The notes under the pieces are model-generated. The model made no database searches and was not told the origin of the DNA. It was given only the letters and a program-made list of their open reading frames with translations. 64,000 nucleotides of DNA, from the NCBI RefSeq assembly GCF_009827395.1, contig NZ_WTYX01000001.1, positions 1,431,722-1,495,721 on the forward strand, written 5' to 3'. Shown in pieces: positions 37,783 through 47,288 of this stretch. The position numbers and the translations under genes are program-made. Origin of the DNA: Pontixanthobacter aquaemixtae (GTDB lineage: Bacteria; Pseudomonadota; Alphaproteobacteria; Sphingomonadales; Sphingomonadaceae). How positions within the stretch are numbered: the first letter of the stretch is position 1; each line of letters begins with the position of its first letter.

Positions 37783-37785
37783 GCC

Positions 37786-38316
37786 ATGATGCCAGCAGCC
37801 CGTCCATTCAGACTGCCGGCAAGCGTCATCGCATGCGTGTTGGCGGCCGGTCTGGCTGCTTTCGCCCCCGCTGCTGCAGCGGCGAAAGACAGTTTGGGCG
37901 TGTTCTCCGATTGGGGCGCGTTTCGCGACAGGGACACACCGCGCTGCTATGCCATCGCCAAAGCCGCGCCCAGCAGCCAGCAACGCGATCACAACCCTTT
38001 CGCCAGCGTCGGCACATGGCCCGCGCGCAAAGTCCGCAACCAGATCCATTTCCGCCTTTCGCGCAATCTGGCGCGCGGTTCCTCTATCGAACTCAAAGTC
38101 GGCACGCGCAGCTTTGCGCTGACCGGATCGGGCGGCAACGCATGGGCCAAAGACCGGCGAATGGACGCGGCGATTGTCGCGGCGATGCGTTCCGCCAACC
38201 GTATGACAGTGCGCGCCAAAGACAGCAGAGGACGCAATTTTTCCAACACTTACGATCTTGATGGCGCGGCCACAGCAATGGACGCGGCGACCATCGGTTG
38301 CGCGCGGCTGGGCTGA
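37786..38316 (+). CDS. Exported IalB-like protein
   Basis: A 176-residue exported protein. The signal region (ASVIACVLAAGLAAFAPAAAA) is followed by GVFSDWGAFRDRDTPRCYAIA and a Ser/Arg-rich second half with GTRSFALTGSGGNAWA and two cysteines, the pattern of invasion-associated locus B family proteins, whose real role is not established. It starts three bases after the transglycosylase stop and probably shares its transcript. The family assignment is by resemblance. Confidence 0.62.
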   Translation: MMPAARPFRLPASVIACVLAAGLAAFAPAAAAAKDSLGVFSDWGAFRDRDTPRCYAIAKAAPSSQQRDHNPFASVGTWPARKVRNQIHFRLSRNLARGSSIELKVGTRSFALTGSGGNAWAKDRRMDAAIVAAMRSANRMTVRAKDSRGRNFSNTYDLDGAATAMDAATIGCARLG

Positions 38317-38368
38317 TAACGCGCACCGCTAGCTTTCCTGCACTGCCGCGCCTATATCGCGGCCAATC

Positions 38369-39613
38369 ATGGCCGATACAGCTCTTATGTCGATCCCGGG
38401 ACAAGTCGATCCCGTCCCCGTCGCACGCGACATCACGCCGCGCGCCGATGGGCGTGTGGATCTGATGGGGCTGCCCAAAGCGCGGATCAAACAGCTGTTT
38501 GAAGAAGCGGGTCTGGATCCCAAACAGGCCAAGCTGCGCTCCAAACAGGTTTACCACTGGCTTTACCATCGCGGCACAACCGACTTCGCGCAGATGACCG
38601 ACATTTCGAAGAAGATGCAGCCTTGGATGGCAGAGCGTTTTGTTGTCGGACGGCCCAATGTTGTCGAGGCGCAGCATTCCACCGACGGCACGCGTAAATG
38701 GCTGCTCAAAACCGATGACGGTCACGAGTTCGAAATGGTCTTCATCCCCGACGAGACGCGCGGAACCTTGTGCGTTTCAAGCCAGGTCGGTTGCACGCTC
38801 AATTGCACATTCTGCCACACCGGAACGATGCGGCTGGTGCGCAATCTGACGCCGGGCGAGATCGTCGGTCAGGTTATGCTGGCGCGCGATGCTTTGGGCG
38901 AATGGCCCAAAGGCCGGATGGACATTGCCGATGATGAAAGCGAAAGCGAATATCGCGCGGATGGCCGCCTGCTGACCAATATCGTGATGATGGGCATGGG
39001 CGAGCCGCTGTATAATTTCGACCATGTCCGCGATGCCTTGCAGTTGGTGATGGATGGCGAAGGCCTTGCCCTGTCCAAGCGCCGGATCACCCTGTCCACC
39101 AGCGGCGTGGTTCCGATGATGTACAAATGCGGCGAAGAAATCGGCGTCAATCTGGCCGTTTCGCTGCACGCCGTGACCAAGGACATTCGCGACGAGATTG
39201 TCCCGATAAACCGCAAATACGGCATCGAAGAACTGCTCAAAGCCTGCGCGGATTATCCCGGCGCGTCCAATGCACGGCGGATCACGTTTGAATATGTGAT
39301 GCTGAAAGACAAGAATGACAGCGACGATGATGCGCGCGAACTGGTACGCCTGATCCGCGAATATGATCTTCCTGCCAAGGTCAATCTGATCCCGTTCAAC
39401 CCGTGGCCCGGCGCGGCCTATGAATGTTCGGACCCCGAACGGATCAAGGCGTTTTCCAACATCATTTTCGCAAGCGGCATCAGCGGCCCGATCCGCACCC
39501 CGCGCGGCCGCGATATCGACGCCGCCTGCGGGCAGCTCAAAACCGCAGCGCAAAAGAAAAGCCGGGCCGAACGGGATCGCGAAGCCGCGGAGGCGGCAGC
39601 GACTGCCGATTGA
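38369..39613 (+). CDS. rlmN: 23S rRNA / tRNA (adenine C2)-methyltransferase RlmN
   Basis: A 414-residue radical-SAM enzyme that methylates A2503 of 23S rRNA and A37 of tRNAs. The 4Fe-4S motif is CTLNCTFC (C142, C146, C149). [25 protein letters not shown] and [19 protein letters not shown] are canonical, and the catalytic C-terminal cysteine lies in ACGQLKT. The 50-residue N-terminal region is longer than in E. coli. Its TGA overlaps a TTG start of the next gene. Confidence 0.95.
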   Translation: MADTALMSIPGQVDPVPVARDITPRADGRVDLMGLPKARIKQLFEEAGLDPKQAKLRSKQVYHWLYHRGTTDFAQMTDISKKMQPWMAERFVVGRPNVVEAQHSTDGTRKWLLKTDDGHEFEMVFIPDETRGTLCVSSQVGCTLNCTFCHTGTMRLVRNLTPGEIVGQVMLARDALGEWPKGRMDIADDESESEYRADGRLLTNIVMMGMGEPLYNFDHVRDALQLVMDGEGLALSKRRITLSTSGVVPMMYKCGEEIGVNLAVSLHAVTKDIRDEIVPINRKYGIEELLKACADYPGASNARRITFEYVMLKDKNDSDDDARELVRLIREYDLPAKVNLIPFNPWPGAAYECSDPERIKAFSNIIFASGISGPIRTPRGRDIDAACGQLKTAAQKKSRAERDREAAEAAATAD

Positions 39614-40203
39614 CCGCCGATCAAGCCACGATCGAATATTACCAGCGCGAGGCACCGCGCTATGTCAAAGCGTTCGATCATGGCCACAGCCGCCATCTAG
39701 ATGCGTTTCTCGACCTGCTTTCTCCAAAGGCGGAGATTTTGGAACTCGGCTGCGGCGGCGGGCGCGATACTCTGCGCATTATGGAGCGCGGCTTCGATGT
39801 CGACCCGACCGATGGCACGCCTGCCATGGCCGCCGAGGCGACAAAGCATGTCGGCAGGCCCGTGCGCGTGATGCGCTTCGACCAGCTGACCGCCCTCGCC
39901 CGCTATGATGCCGTGTGGGCGCATGCCTGCCTGCTCCACGCACCGCGCGCCGATCTTTCGGCAATCTTCGCCGCGATCCACCGCGCTCTCAGGCCAGCGG
40001 GCTGGCACTTTGCCAATTACAAGCTGGGCGATGGCGAAGGGCGCGATCTGCTGGGACGGCTGGGCAATTTCCCCACCGCGCAGTGGCTTGAAGAGCTATA
40101 CGAAGCGAACGGACTTTCCATTCATTCGTCCGAGCAATATCGCGGCAAGGGTGCCGATGGCACGGTCAGGGATTGGCAAGCGATAACCGTTTCAAAGCGC
40201 TAA
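39610..40203 (+). CDS. Class I SAM-dependent methyltransferase
   Basis: A 197-residue protein with the SAM-binding Rossmann motif [16 protein letters not shown] and the downstream AHACLLHAP segment, common to methyltransferase domain 11/25 proteins. Start taken at TTG 39610, which overlaps the rlmN stop as TTGA; no ATG fits. Substrate unknown. It lacks features of any named enzyme and is probably transcribed with rlmN. Confidence 0.72.
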   Translation: MTADQATIEYYQREAPRYVKAFDHGHSRHLDAFLDLLSPKAEILELGCGGGRDTLRIMERGFDVDPTDGTPAMAAEATKHVGRPVRVMRFDQLTALARYDAVWAHACLLHAPRADLSAIFAAIHRALRPAGWHFANYKLGDGEGRDLLGRLGNFPTAQWLEELYEANGLSIHSSEQYRGKGADGTVRDWQAITVSKR

Positions 40204-40244
40204 CGGCACCGCTACACCCCGAAGGCGCAAGCTGGAGAGAACGC

Positions 40245-40898
40245 ATGTCGTGGCACGTGGATGCATTGCTGACCGGCAAAGCCAAGGCTTTCCGCGATGG
40301 AGAAAAAAGCGCGATCGGCAAAACCCCGGCCACTGGCGCGGTGCGGATCACCACGCTGGGCCTTGGCGGGGACGAGCAAGCCGATCCCGCACATCATGGC
40401 GGGCCGCATATGGCGGTGCACCATTATCCGCGCGATCACCATGCCTTCTGGCGCGACCAGATCGGCGATCACCCCTTGCTTGACGATCCGGGCGCCTTTG
40501 GCAGCAATTTGTCCGTATCAGGGCTGGTCGACAGCCAGGTCAGGCTGGGCGACCGGTTCCGGCTTGGCAGCGCGGTTGTGGAAGTCAGCCAGCCGCGCAT
40601 GCCCTGCTGGAAGATAGAGCATCGCTTCCAGCGCAAAGCGATGGTCGCGACCATCATCAAATCGGGAAAATCGGGCTGGTATTACCGCGTGATTGAAGAA
40701 GGCGAAGCGCAGGCGGGAGACCGGCTAGAGCTGGTCTCTACCGGCGCGAGCGACTGGACCGTCGAGCACATCTTGCAGAGCATTGCCAATCCCAAGGTCG
40801 TGCCAGAGATTGCCGAACTGGAAGCGATGGCAGAATGCGAATTGCTCGGCCCGTCATGGCGCGGCGGAGCGCGCAAGAAAATCGCCGCCCTTGGCTAA
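40245..40898 (+). CDS. MOSC domain protein, YiiM-like
   Basis: A 217-residue protein with a MOSC core: AVRITTLGLGGDEQADPAHHGGPH, the Mo-cofactor cysteine in RMPCWKIEHRF, and the C-terminal helical YiiM extension (SDWTVEHILQSIANPK). MOSC proteins carry or transfer the molybdenum cofactor; YiiM-type members reduce N-hydroxylated bases. Start ATG 40245 is chosen for its ribosome site CTGGAGAG; the TTG at 40173 has none. A molybdopterin enzyme is encoded 2.4 kb away. Confidence 0.82.
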   Translation: MSWHVDALLTGKAKAFRDGEKSAIGKTPATGAVRITTLGLGGDEQADPAHHGGPHMAVHHYPRDHHAFWRDQIGDHPLLDDPGAFGSNLSVSGLVDSQVRLGDRFRLGSAVVEVSQPRMPCWKIEHRFQRKAMVATIIKSGKSGWYYRVIEEGEAQAGDRLELVSTGASDWTVEHILQSIANPKVVPEIAELEAMAECELLGPSWRGGARKKIAALG

Positions 40899-40910
40899 GG
40901 CAAAACGCGC

Positions 40911-41756
40911 TTAAGCGAGCGCTGGCAAATCGCCGCCGCGAGAAATCGTGACGCTGCGGCCGCCGATCCAGATTTTTCCGCCGGCATCTTGCGAGCAGTG
41001 AATGCGCCCCTCTGCCCCGACCTTTTGCCCTTGGGCGGCGATGTAACTGTCCTGCGCCAAGCCCGCCCCGAACAGATGCATCGCGACCCCGGCGTTGAAG
41101 CTGCCGGTCACCGGATCTTCTACCAACGCGCCGTGCTGGTTGGCGAAAAAGGCGCGCAGTTCCCAGTCCACTTCCGCGCCCGACGGATGCGGTCCAGCCA
41201 GCCCGATATCGGTACCGGGCGGCGCCTTGAAAGCGGGCTGAGCCGCCAGAACATCCTCTGCCGAACGCAGGCGCAGCAGCTGCCATTTGGGCCCATTGCA
41301 GACATGCACGGCTTCGACAATCGCATCTGGATCGGCGCCGGTCACGCGGATAGCCTCTGCGCGTTCATCATCGGACAGCGGACCATCGTGCGTCAAAGCC
41401 GGGGCCGCGAAAGCCAGCATGTCACCCTCGCGGCGAATCTCGATCAGGCCCGCTTCGCATTGCTGCACAATGGTTCCCGCATTCCGCGGCGTTCCGCCCG
41501 CCTCCAGCCATGCGTGGCACGTGCCCAGCGTCGGGTGACCGGCGAAAGGCAATTCGCCCGCCGGATAGAAAATCCGCACGCGGTAATCCGCAGCCGGATC
41601 TGTGGGCGGCAGCAGGAAGGTCGTTTCCGAAAATCCCAGCCACTGCGTCAGCTGCAGCATCTGCGCGGTGTCGAGCCCCTGCGCGCCATGCACCACGCCC
41701 AAGGGATTGCCCTTGAAACCCGCAGAGCCAAACACGTCAACAAGATCAAGCGTCAT
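40911..41756 (-). CDS. PhzF-family isomerase-like protein
   Basis: A 281-residue PhzF/DAP-epimerase-fold protein. E44 in GFSETTFLLPP is the catalytic glutamate, and FYPAGELPFAGHPTLGT and EDPVTGSFNAGVAMHLFG are diagnostic. Family members isomerise small metabolites, and PhzF itself makes the phenazine precursor; no other phenazine genes are present, so the substrate is unknown. It is divergent from the SDR gene. Confidence 0.85.
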   Translation of the reverse strand: MTLDLVDVFGSAGFKGNPLGVVHGAQGLDTAQMLQLTQWLGFSETTFLLPPTDPAADYRVRIFYPAGELPFAGHPTLGTCHAWLEAGGTPRNAGTIVQQCEAGLIEIRREGDMLAFAAPALTHDGPLSDDERAEAIRVTGADPDAIVEAVHVCNGPKWQLLRLRSAEDVLAAQPAFKAPPGTDIGLAGPHPSGAEVDWELRAFFANQHGALVEDPVTGSFNAGVAMHLFGAGLAQDSYIAAQGQKVGAEGRIHCSQDAGGKIWIGGRSVTISRGGDLPALA

Positions 41757-41832
41757 CGAAATATCCTCCGGTTGCGGGATGTGGACAGCAGCATTGCCGG
41801 CCTATAGCGCTTGGGACGGGCCGCATGTTATG

Positions 41833-42642
41833 ATGAATTCTTTTCAGGATGAAAGCCGACCTCAGATGGGCGAAAAGCCAAAACCCGCAATTCTCATAAC
41901 CGGATCGGCCAAGCGCATCGGGGCCGAAATTGCGCGGGCCTTCGCCCAGGCCGGCTGGCACGTCATCATCCATTATGGCAGCTCGGTTGCAGAGGCAGAG
42001 GCGCTGGCGGCCGAGCTTCCTTCAGCCGAGGCAATCCATTGCGATCTGTCCGATAGCGACGCCGCGGTGGCGATGGTCAAATCGCTGGCGGCGCGGCTCG
42101 ATGATTGGCGCGTGCTGGTCAATTCCGCCTCCATCTTCCGCCATGACGATGTAACCGCAATGGATTCGCAGACGTATGACAGGGTGATGCGGATTAACGC
42201 CAAAACCCCCGCGCGCATGGCGCAGGCCTTCCTCGAACATGCCAGGGCACATAGCGGGCGCAGGGTCATCCAGGTGACCGACCAGAAGCTGGAAAACCCC
42301 AATCCCGATTTCTTCTCCTACACAATGAGCAAGCACGCTTTGGACGCGACAATCGCGATGCTGGCCAAGGGGGCTGCGCAGCCGGAAGACCGCGTCTACG
42401 GGCTGGCCCCAGGCGCAATTCTGGCGAGCCATGACCAGACCGCAGAGGAAACCGAACGCAGCCATGTGCTCAACCTGCTGCGGCGCAAAACGGGTGCCAG
42501 CGAGATTGCCGATGCCATGCTGTTCCTCGCCGAGGGGCATCTGGCCGGCGGGGAGACATTGTTCATCGATAGCGGCCAGCATCTGCTCGATCAGCCGCGC
42601 GATGTCATTTACCTTGCCCGCCAAACATCGGTGGGCAGCTGA
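41833..42642 (+). CDS. Short-chain dehydrogenase, FolM-like
   Basis: An SDR of about 269 residues with cofactor motif LITGSAKRIGAEIARAF and catalytic YTMSKHALDA (Tyr-x3-Lys). The TGSAKRIG variant and the NSASIF segment resemble pteridine reductases (FolM), which reduce dihydromonapterin; that is inference. Starts at ATG 41830, 41833 and 41866 are in frame; the last, MGEKPKPAILITG, would also fit. The stop lies two bases before the cytochrome gene. Confidence 0.72.
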   Translation: MNSFQDESRPQMGEKPKPAILITGSAKRIGAEIARAFAQAGWHVIIHYGSSVAEAEALAAELPSAEAIHCDLSDSDAAVAMVKSLAARLDDWRVLVNSASIFRHDDVTAMDSQTYDRVMRINAKTPARMAQAFLEHARAHSGRRVIQVTDQKLENPNPDFFSYTMSKHALDATIAMLAKGAAQPEDRVYGLAPGAILASHDQTAEETERSHVLNLLRRKTGASEIADAMLFLAEGHLAGGETLFIDSGQHLLDQPRDVIYLARQTSVGS

Positions 42643-42644
42643 CC

Positions 42645-43337
42645 ATGGCCCGGCCAGCCAGAAAGCACGGGCTGATCACGCGCCTATGGCACTGGCTCAA
42701 CTTGGTCTGCATCGCCGTGCTGTTTATGTCGGGGCTCAATATCTCCAACGCGCACCGGCTGCTCTATTGGGGCGATTGGGGATTTGCCGCTGAACATGCG
42801 TGGCTGGAAGTCCCGCGCTTTCCGCATTGGATGACCATTCCAGACCATTACAATCTCGCGGTCGCGCGCGACTGGCACAATTTGATGGCATGGCCCTTTG
42901 CCCTCGGCCTGCTGGTAATGTGGATTGCCCTGATCGTTACCGGGCGGTTCTGGAGAGAGCTGCGTACCACACGAAAAGAGTGGTATTACAAAGCGATATG
43001 GGCGGATATTACCGCGCATCTGAAGCTCAATTTCGACCACGGCAAGGGCAAGTACAATTTCCTGCAAAGGCTCGCTTACGGCGCGGTGTTGGGCATCTTT
43101 CTGCCCGGAATGATCATCACCGGATTGGCCATCAGCCCGGGCTTTGAGCCCGCTGCGCCCTGGGTGGTGGACATGCTGGGCGGGCGGCAAAGCGCGCGGT
43201 CATTCCACTTCATTTTCGCATGGGGAATCTTCGCCTTCTTCGTGGTGCATGTGGTTCTGGTGCTGCTGTCCGGCCCGATCCGGCAAGTGGGCGATATGAT
43301 CACCGGCGGCAAAGCCGGTCAGCGAGGCAAGCCATGA
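42645..43337 (+). CDS. Cytochrome b561-type membrane subunit
   Basis: A 230-residue protein with about four membrane helices and histidines positioned for two b hemes: H16 in LWHWLN, H78 in RDWHNLMAW, and the C-terminal pair in FHFIFAWG and FVVHVVLV. Such subunits transfer electrons between the quinone pool and a periplasmic enzyme. It overlaps the downstream molybdoenzyme by ATGA, so it is very likely its membrane partner. Confidence 0.85.
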   Translation: MARPARKHGLITRLWHWLNLVCIAVLFMSGLNISNAHRLLYWGDWGFAAEHAWLEVPRFPHWMTIPDHYNLAVARDWHNLMAWPFALGLLVMWIALIVTGRFWRELRTTRKEWYYKAIWADITAHLKLNFDHGKGKYNFLQRLAYGAVLGIFLPGMIITGLAISPGFEPAAPWVVDMLGGRQSARSFHFIFAWGIFAFFVVHVVLVLLSGPIRQVGDMITGGKAGQRGKP

Positions 43338-44098
43338 CAAATAGCACCGGCCCCCAGATCAAGCGCCGCGGCCTGCTGGCGGGAATGGGCGCGCTGTTCC
43401 TTGGTGCCTGTTCCAAAGTGGCGGAAACCAAGATCGGTTCCGGCCTGCTGGACGCTGCGGAAGATTGGCACCGCAAAGCACACCGCTCGCTTGCCTCGCG
43501 CATGGCATTGGCGCGCGAGTTCGAGAAAGAGGACATCTCCCCCTATTTCCGCGGCAACGGAACCACCGAAATCGATACGCCTGAATATCAGGCGGCGATG
43601 GAGAACCAGTTCGCCGATTGGCGGCTGGAAGTGCGCGGTATGGTCGATACGCCCATGTCGCTGAGCATGGACAACATCCGTGCCCTGCCCCAGCGCACGC
43701 AGATCACCCGCCACGATTGCGTCGAAGGCTGGAGCGCGATCGGCGAATGGACCGGCCCGCAGCTCTCCACTTTGCTTGAAGCGGCAGGCGTGCAGCAAGG
43801 CGCAAATTTCGTGGTCTTCCGCTGCGCCGACAGCTTCCGCCAAGGCCCCTATTACGAAAGCATCGATATGGTCGATGCCTATCACCCTCAGACCATCGTC
43901 GCGCATCTGCTCAACGGAGAGCCGCTGCCGGTCAAGAACGGTGCTCCGCTAAGAATGCGGATCGAGAAGCAGCTGGGTTACAAACACGCCAAATATCTGA
44001 CCGCAATCGAACTCGTGGCGAGCCTAGAGGATATCGGCGAAGGCCAAGGCGGCTATTGGGAAGATCATCATGGCTATCAGTGGTATGCTGGGATCTGA
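43334..44098 (+). CDS. Molybdopterin-dependent sulfite-oxidase-family lipoprotein
   Basis: A 254-residue exported enzyme. Its N-terminus combines a twin-arginine-like motif (R11-R12, KRRGLLAG) with a lipobox (LFLGAC, C26), so it appears to be Tat-exported and lipid-anchored. The Mo ligand is C129 in TRHDCVEGWSAIGEW, typical of the sulfite oxidase/YedY (MsrP) fold; SFRQGPYYESIDM and NGAPLRMRIEKQLGYKHAK follow. The substrate could be sulfite or a methionine sulfoxide; sequence cannot decide. It is coupled to the cytochrome b gene. Confidence 0.83.
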   Translation: MTNSTGPQIKRRGLLAGMGALFLGACSKVAETKIGSGLLDAAEDWHRKAHRSLASRMALAREFEKEDISPYFRGNGTTEIDTPEYQAAMENQFADWRLEVRGMVDTPMSLSMDNIRALPQRTQITRHDCVEGWSAIGEWTGPQLSTLLEAAGVQQGANFVVFRCADSFRQGPYYESIDMVDAYHPQTIVAHLLNGEPLPVKNGAPLRMRIEKQLGYKHAKYLTAIELVASLEDIGEGQGGYWEDHHGYQWYAGI

Positions 44099-44104
44099 GA
44101 TCCG

Positions 44105-44183
44105 CCGTCACCCCCGCGAAGGCTGGGGTCGTTTTGAGCAAATCACAAGGCCGATAGCGATCCCAGCCTGCGCTGGGATGACG
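44105..44183. repeat. REP-like palindromic doublet, copy 2
   Basis: GTCACCCCCGCGAAGGCTGG and, 40 bases on, GATCCCAGCCTGCGCTGGGA form two hairpins like copy 1 at 131-210, in the gap between two convergent genes. Confidence 0.65.
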
Positions 44184-44188
44184 TGTAT

Positions 44189-44626
44189 TTACTCCGGATA
44201 AATCCGGTTCATCGTTTCCCAATCCTCGCCGATCATTTCTTCCAGCACAGCCATGTCGATATCGGCCAGCTTGTTGACATAGAGGCAGCTTTTGCCGCGC
44301 GAATATTTGCCCAGCCGTTCCAGCTGCGCATCGCGGCGCTTGCCCGATTGCTCGTCGCAATATCCGCCCATCAGATAGAGCGAATGCATCGCCTTGCGCG
44401 GGCTGAAACCGGCACGCATCCACGTCACATCGCGCCCGCTGGCATAGGTGGTGTTATATGTGCCGTAACCGATGATCGATGGGCCCCACATTTGCGGTTC
44501 CTGCCCCGTCACTTTGCGGAACAGCGCATCAAGCACTTTGGCTTCCTCGCGCTTGCGATCGTGATCAACACTTTCGATAAAGTCCTCTACCGAAACATCG
44601 GTGGGCAGTGTTTTGGGTTCGCTCAT
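44189..44626 (-). CDS. DUF1801-type protein
   Basis: A 145-residue soluble protein with the DUF1801 pattern PQMWGPSIIGYGTY and the C-terminal YSRGKSCLYVNKLADID. Function unknown (YdhG-like fold). Start ATG 44626 is preceded by GGGAGAAG; a TTG one codon upstream is ignored. It is divergent from the first CFA-like gene and may share its control region. Confidence 0.75.
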   Translation of the reverse strand: MSEPKTLPTDVSVEDFIESVDHDRKREEAKVLDALFRKVTGQEPQMWGPSIIGYGTYNTTYASGRDVTWMRAGFSPRKAMHSLYLMGGYCDEQSGKRRDAQLERLGKYSRGKSCLYVNKLADIDMAVLEEMIGEDWETMNRIYPE

Positions 44627-44731
44627 CAATCTTCTCCCGCGTGCAGGATGCGCGATTGATTGACACAGCGCAAGCGGCTGTCACAGTGCCCGCCAAGCAT
44701 AGCGAAAAACAATATCGGGGGCAGACCATCC

Positions 44732-46075
44732 ATGTGGCTTTTGAGCAAATTCCTGAAACCGGCGATCCATACGGGCACGCTGGTGGTGACCGATCACGAC
44801 GGCAAGGAATACACATTCGGCACCGGCGAGGGATTGGATGATCGCGGGCCGATCCGCATCACACTGACCAACAAGAAAGCCGCCAACCACATCGCCCGCT
44901 ATCCGCAAATGGGCGCGGGAGAGGCGTTTATGTGGGGCTGGCTGGTGGTCGAGGAACCGCACGATATCCGCGACATGATCCTGTTCGTGACCATGAACAC
45001 CAAGCGTCAGGGTGACGCGGCCATTCAGGCCAAGGGCGTGCTGCGCAAGACCGGCGAAGCGATCAAGGCCAAGCTGGACGGGATCAATCTGCGCAGCAGC
45101 GCGCGCAAAAATGCCGAGCATACATATAACCTGACGCGGCGCCTGTACGAGCTGTTCCTCGACGAAGACCGCCAATACACGATGGCGTACTATCGCGGCG
45201 ATCCTGATGCAACTTCGCTCGAACAAGCGCAGATGGACAAGAAGGCACACATGGCCGCGAAGATGTTCATGAAGCGGCCCGAAGAAAATGGCGGTCAGCC
45301 GATGCGCGTGCTCGATATTGGCTGCGGCTGGGGCGGTTTCGCGCTGTATTTGCACGAAATGTATGGCTGCGAAGTGCTCGGCGTCGCCCTCGCCCCCGAT
45401 CAGATTGCCTTTTGCAAGGAACGCGCCGAAGCGGCGGGCGTGGCCGACAAGGTCAAATTCGAACTGATGGATTACCGCGATGTCCCGCGCGACTATTTCG
45501 GCAGTGGAGACAGGGAAGGCTTTGACCGCATTTCCAGCGTTGGCCTGCTCGAACATGTGGGCACCATCCATTATCCGCAATTTTACGAACACACCGCGCG
45601 CCTGCTGAAACAAGACGGCGTGATGTTCAGCCATTGCTGCGGCCGCGCGGGCCCTCCGGGCATTACCGACGCTTGGACGCGCACTTACATTTTCCCCGGC
45701 GGCTACATCCCTGCTTTGTCCGAACTGGTCACGCAGAGCGAGAAATTCGGCTGGCAAGTGATGGATGTGGAGGCGATGCGCTTCCACTACTCCTACACGC
45801 TGGAGGAATGGTACAACCGCACCGTCATGCACAAGGACGAGATCACCCGAATGTATGACGAGGTGTTCTACCGCATGTGGCTGTTCTACCTCGCCGGCGC
45901 CGAACAAAGCTTCCGCAATGGCACGCTGGTCAACTGGCAATTGCTCTATGTCAAAGAGCGCGACGCGATCCCGATGACGAGGGAGTATATGGGCGAGGAG
46001 AGTGCGCGGTTGCGGGAAGCTGGTGTTGTACCCGAGTGGAGTTTGGGTGCTGAGTTGAGAGAGGCGGCGGAGTGA
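44732..46075 (+). CDS. cfa: Cyclopropane-fatty-acyl-phospholipid synthase family protein 1
   Basis: A 447-residue SAM-dependent methyltransferase of the CFA/mycolic acid cyclopropane synthase family. An N-terminal lipid-binding region of about 180 residues precedes the catalytic domain with VLDIGCGWGGFALYLHE (SAM), SVGLLEHVGT, IFPGGYIPALSEL and the C-terminal EEWYNR and FYRMWLFYLAGAE. Family members add methylene bridges or methyl groups to membrane phospholipid acyl chains. Start ATG 44732 has a GGGGGCAG site; the longer frame to 44660 lacks one. A second, shorter paralogue lies 2.7 kb downstream. Confidence 0.85.
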   Translation: MWLLSKFLKPAIHTGTLVVTDHDGKEYTFGTGEGLDDRGPIRITLTNKKAANHIARYPQMGAGEAFMWGWLVVEEPHDIRDMILFVTMNTKRQGDAAIQAKGVLRKTGEAIKAKLDGINLRSSARKNAEHTYNLTRRLYELFLDEDRQYTMAYYRGDPDATSLEQAQMDKKAHMAAKMFMKRPEENGGQPMRVLDIGCGWGGFALYLHEMYGCEVLGVALAPDQIAFCKERAEAAGVADKVKFELMDYRDVPRDYFGSGDREGFDRISSVGLLEHVGTIHYPQFYEHTARLLKQDGVMFSHCCGRAGPPGITDAWTRTYIFPGGYIPALSELVTQSEKFGWQVMDVEAMRFHYSYTLEEWYNRTVMHKDEITRMYDEVFYRMWLFYLAGAEQSFRNGTLVNWQLLYVKERDAIPMTREYMGEESARLREAGVVPEWSLGAELREAAE

Positions 46076-46149
46076 GGCGGAACAATACACCCAGTTTGAA
46101 GCCGAGAGAGCACGGCGAAAGCCTCGCATAGGGAAAGCGGATTTTTGGT

Positions 46150-47058
46150 ATGGCAGTTCTTCGTAATCCGGTCCTGTGGCTTTGCACGCTTGTCTGTGCG
46201 GTGGCCGCTTCCGTAACGCCCGCGGCAGCGCAGCAGCGGCCTATCGACAAGGATCCTGTTCTCGCTAGCGAGAAAGAAGTCGCAGATTTTGAGCGCCGGG
46301 CCAAAGAGGGAATCACGGTCAGCGAACTGCTCGACATTATGGAATTGGCAGGGGCCAGATACAGCGCCGAATACCGCAAAAGAGTAGCCAGCCGGATTGT
46401 CGACGATCACAAACATTTGATTGGTGAGAAGGGCAATCGCCTGTGGTTCTACTCGGGCAGGAACAGCAACAAGATTTTGCGCCGCGTCAGAAAGTCCGGA
46501 ACGGTCAGTTTTCTGGTCACACCGGATGCAATGGTCCAGATGAACGAAATCGGGTTGAAGCGATCCGTGGCCATGACCTTTTACGCGCCCACAGCGAAGC
46601 CTGCCAATTTTTCAACTTCGCGATACGCATTCAACGTCAGTCTGCCCGACAAGAATTCTCCCTTCGCGGATGAAGAGGTTAGGGTAACCGATGCCAACAT
46701 ATCTGTGGTGTCAAAAGCTTTCGCGGTGTCGAAATTCTATTTCACGATTTCGGGCAACCGCTTTTGCGAATTCATCGAATATCGCACGGCGTATTTTGAC
46801 AGCAATGTCGACCGCGAACAGAAATGGATGACAAGGCTTGGCCAGATCTTCGCCAAGCTGTTCAGAGAAACCGATTCCTCTGCGCCGATCGTGTGTTATT
46901 ACGATGCATACTCGGCAAAGCAGAAGAAAACATTCCAATACACAGAGTCGCTCGATCATCGCCAGATACCCTATTGGCCATCGACCGACCCGGTGGTCAG
47001 TTCCACGCGCGTTTCGGAACGCGAATTTCTTGCCGAATTGCGCCGCGAGATGAATTGA
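46150..47058 (+). CDS. Exported protein of unknown function
   Basis: A 302-residue protein with a signal peptide (LWLCTLVCAVAASVTPAAAQ, cleavage near residue 28). The rest is a soluble domain with only two cysteines (in NRFCEFI and IVCYYD) and many aromatic and charged residues; no recognised family. It lies 74 bases after the CFA-like gene on the same strand. An intact, well-spaced frame and plausible signal peptide support that it is real. Confidence 0.6.
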   Translation: MAVLRNPVLWLCTLVCAVAASVTPAAAQQRPIDKDPVLASEKEVADFERRAKEGITVSELLDIMELAGARYSAEYRKRVASRIVDDHKHLIGEKGNRLWFYSGRNSNKILRRVRKSGTVSFLVTPDAMVQMNEIGLKRSVAMTFYAPTAKPANFSTSRYAFNVSLPDKNSPFADEEVRVTDANISVVSKAFAVSKFYFTISGNRFCEFIEYRTAYFDSNVDREQKWMTRLGQIFAKLFRETDSSAPIVCYYDAYSAKQKKTFQYTESLDHRQIPYWPSTDPVVSSTRVSEREFLAELRREMN

Positions 47059-47288
47059 CAACGCTGGAATGTTGGCGGCGTTTCAGGCGGCGTCGCTTTG
47101 ATGCCGTGAACTATGCTCTCTCCAGCGATTTTCCTACACGCCCGCGCCCCGCTATATTCGCGCCGGCTCTTTGAAAATCGAATAACACACGAAACCCGCG
47201 GCGCCGCTTCAACAAGCCTGCACAGCGGATGTACTTCATCAACTAAACCCGCGAAATTGCCATCGTCACGCTGCGAATCGGATGGTTT

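Noticed and set aside
40911-41756. Phenazine biosynthesis locus
   Set aside because: Only a PhzF-like gene is present; family members are common without phenazine production.
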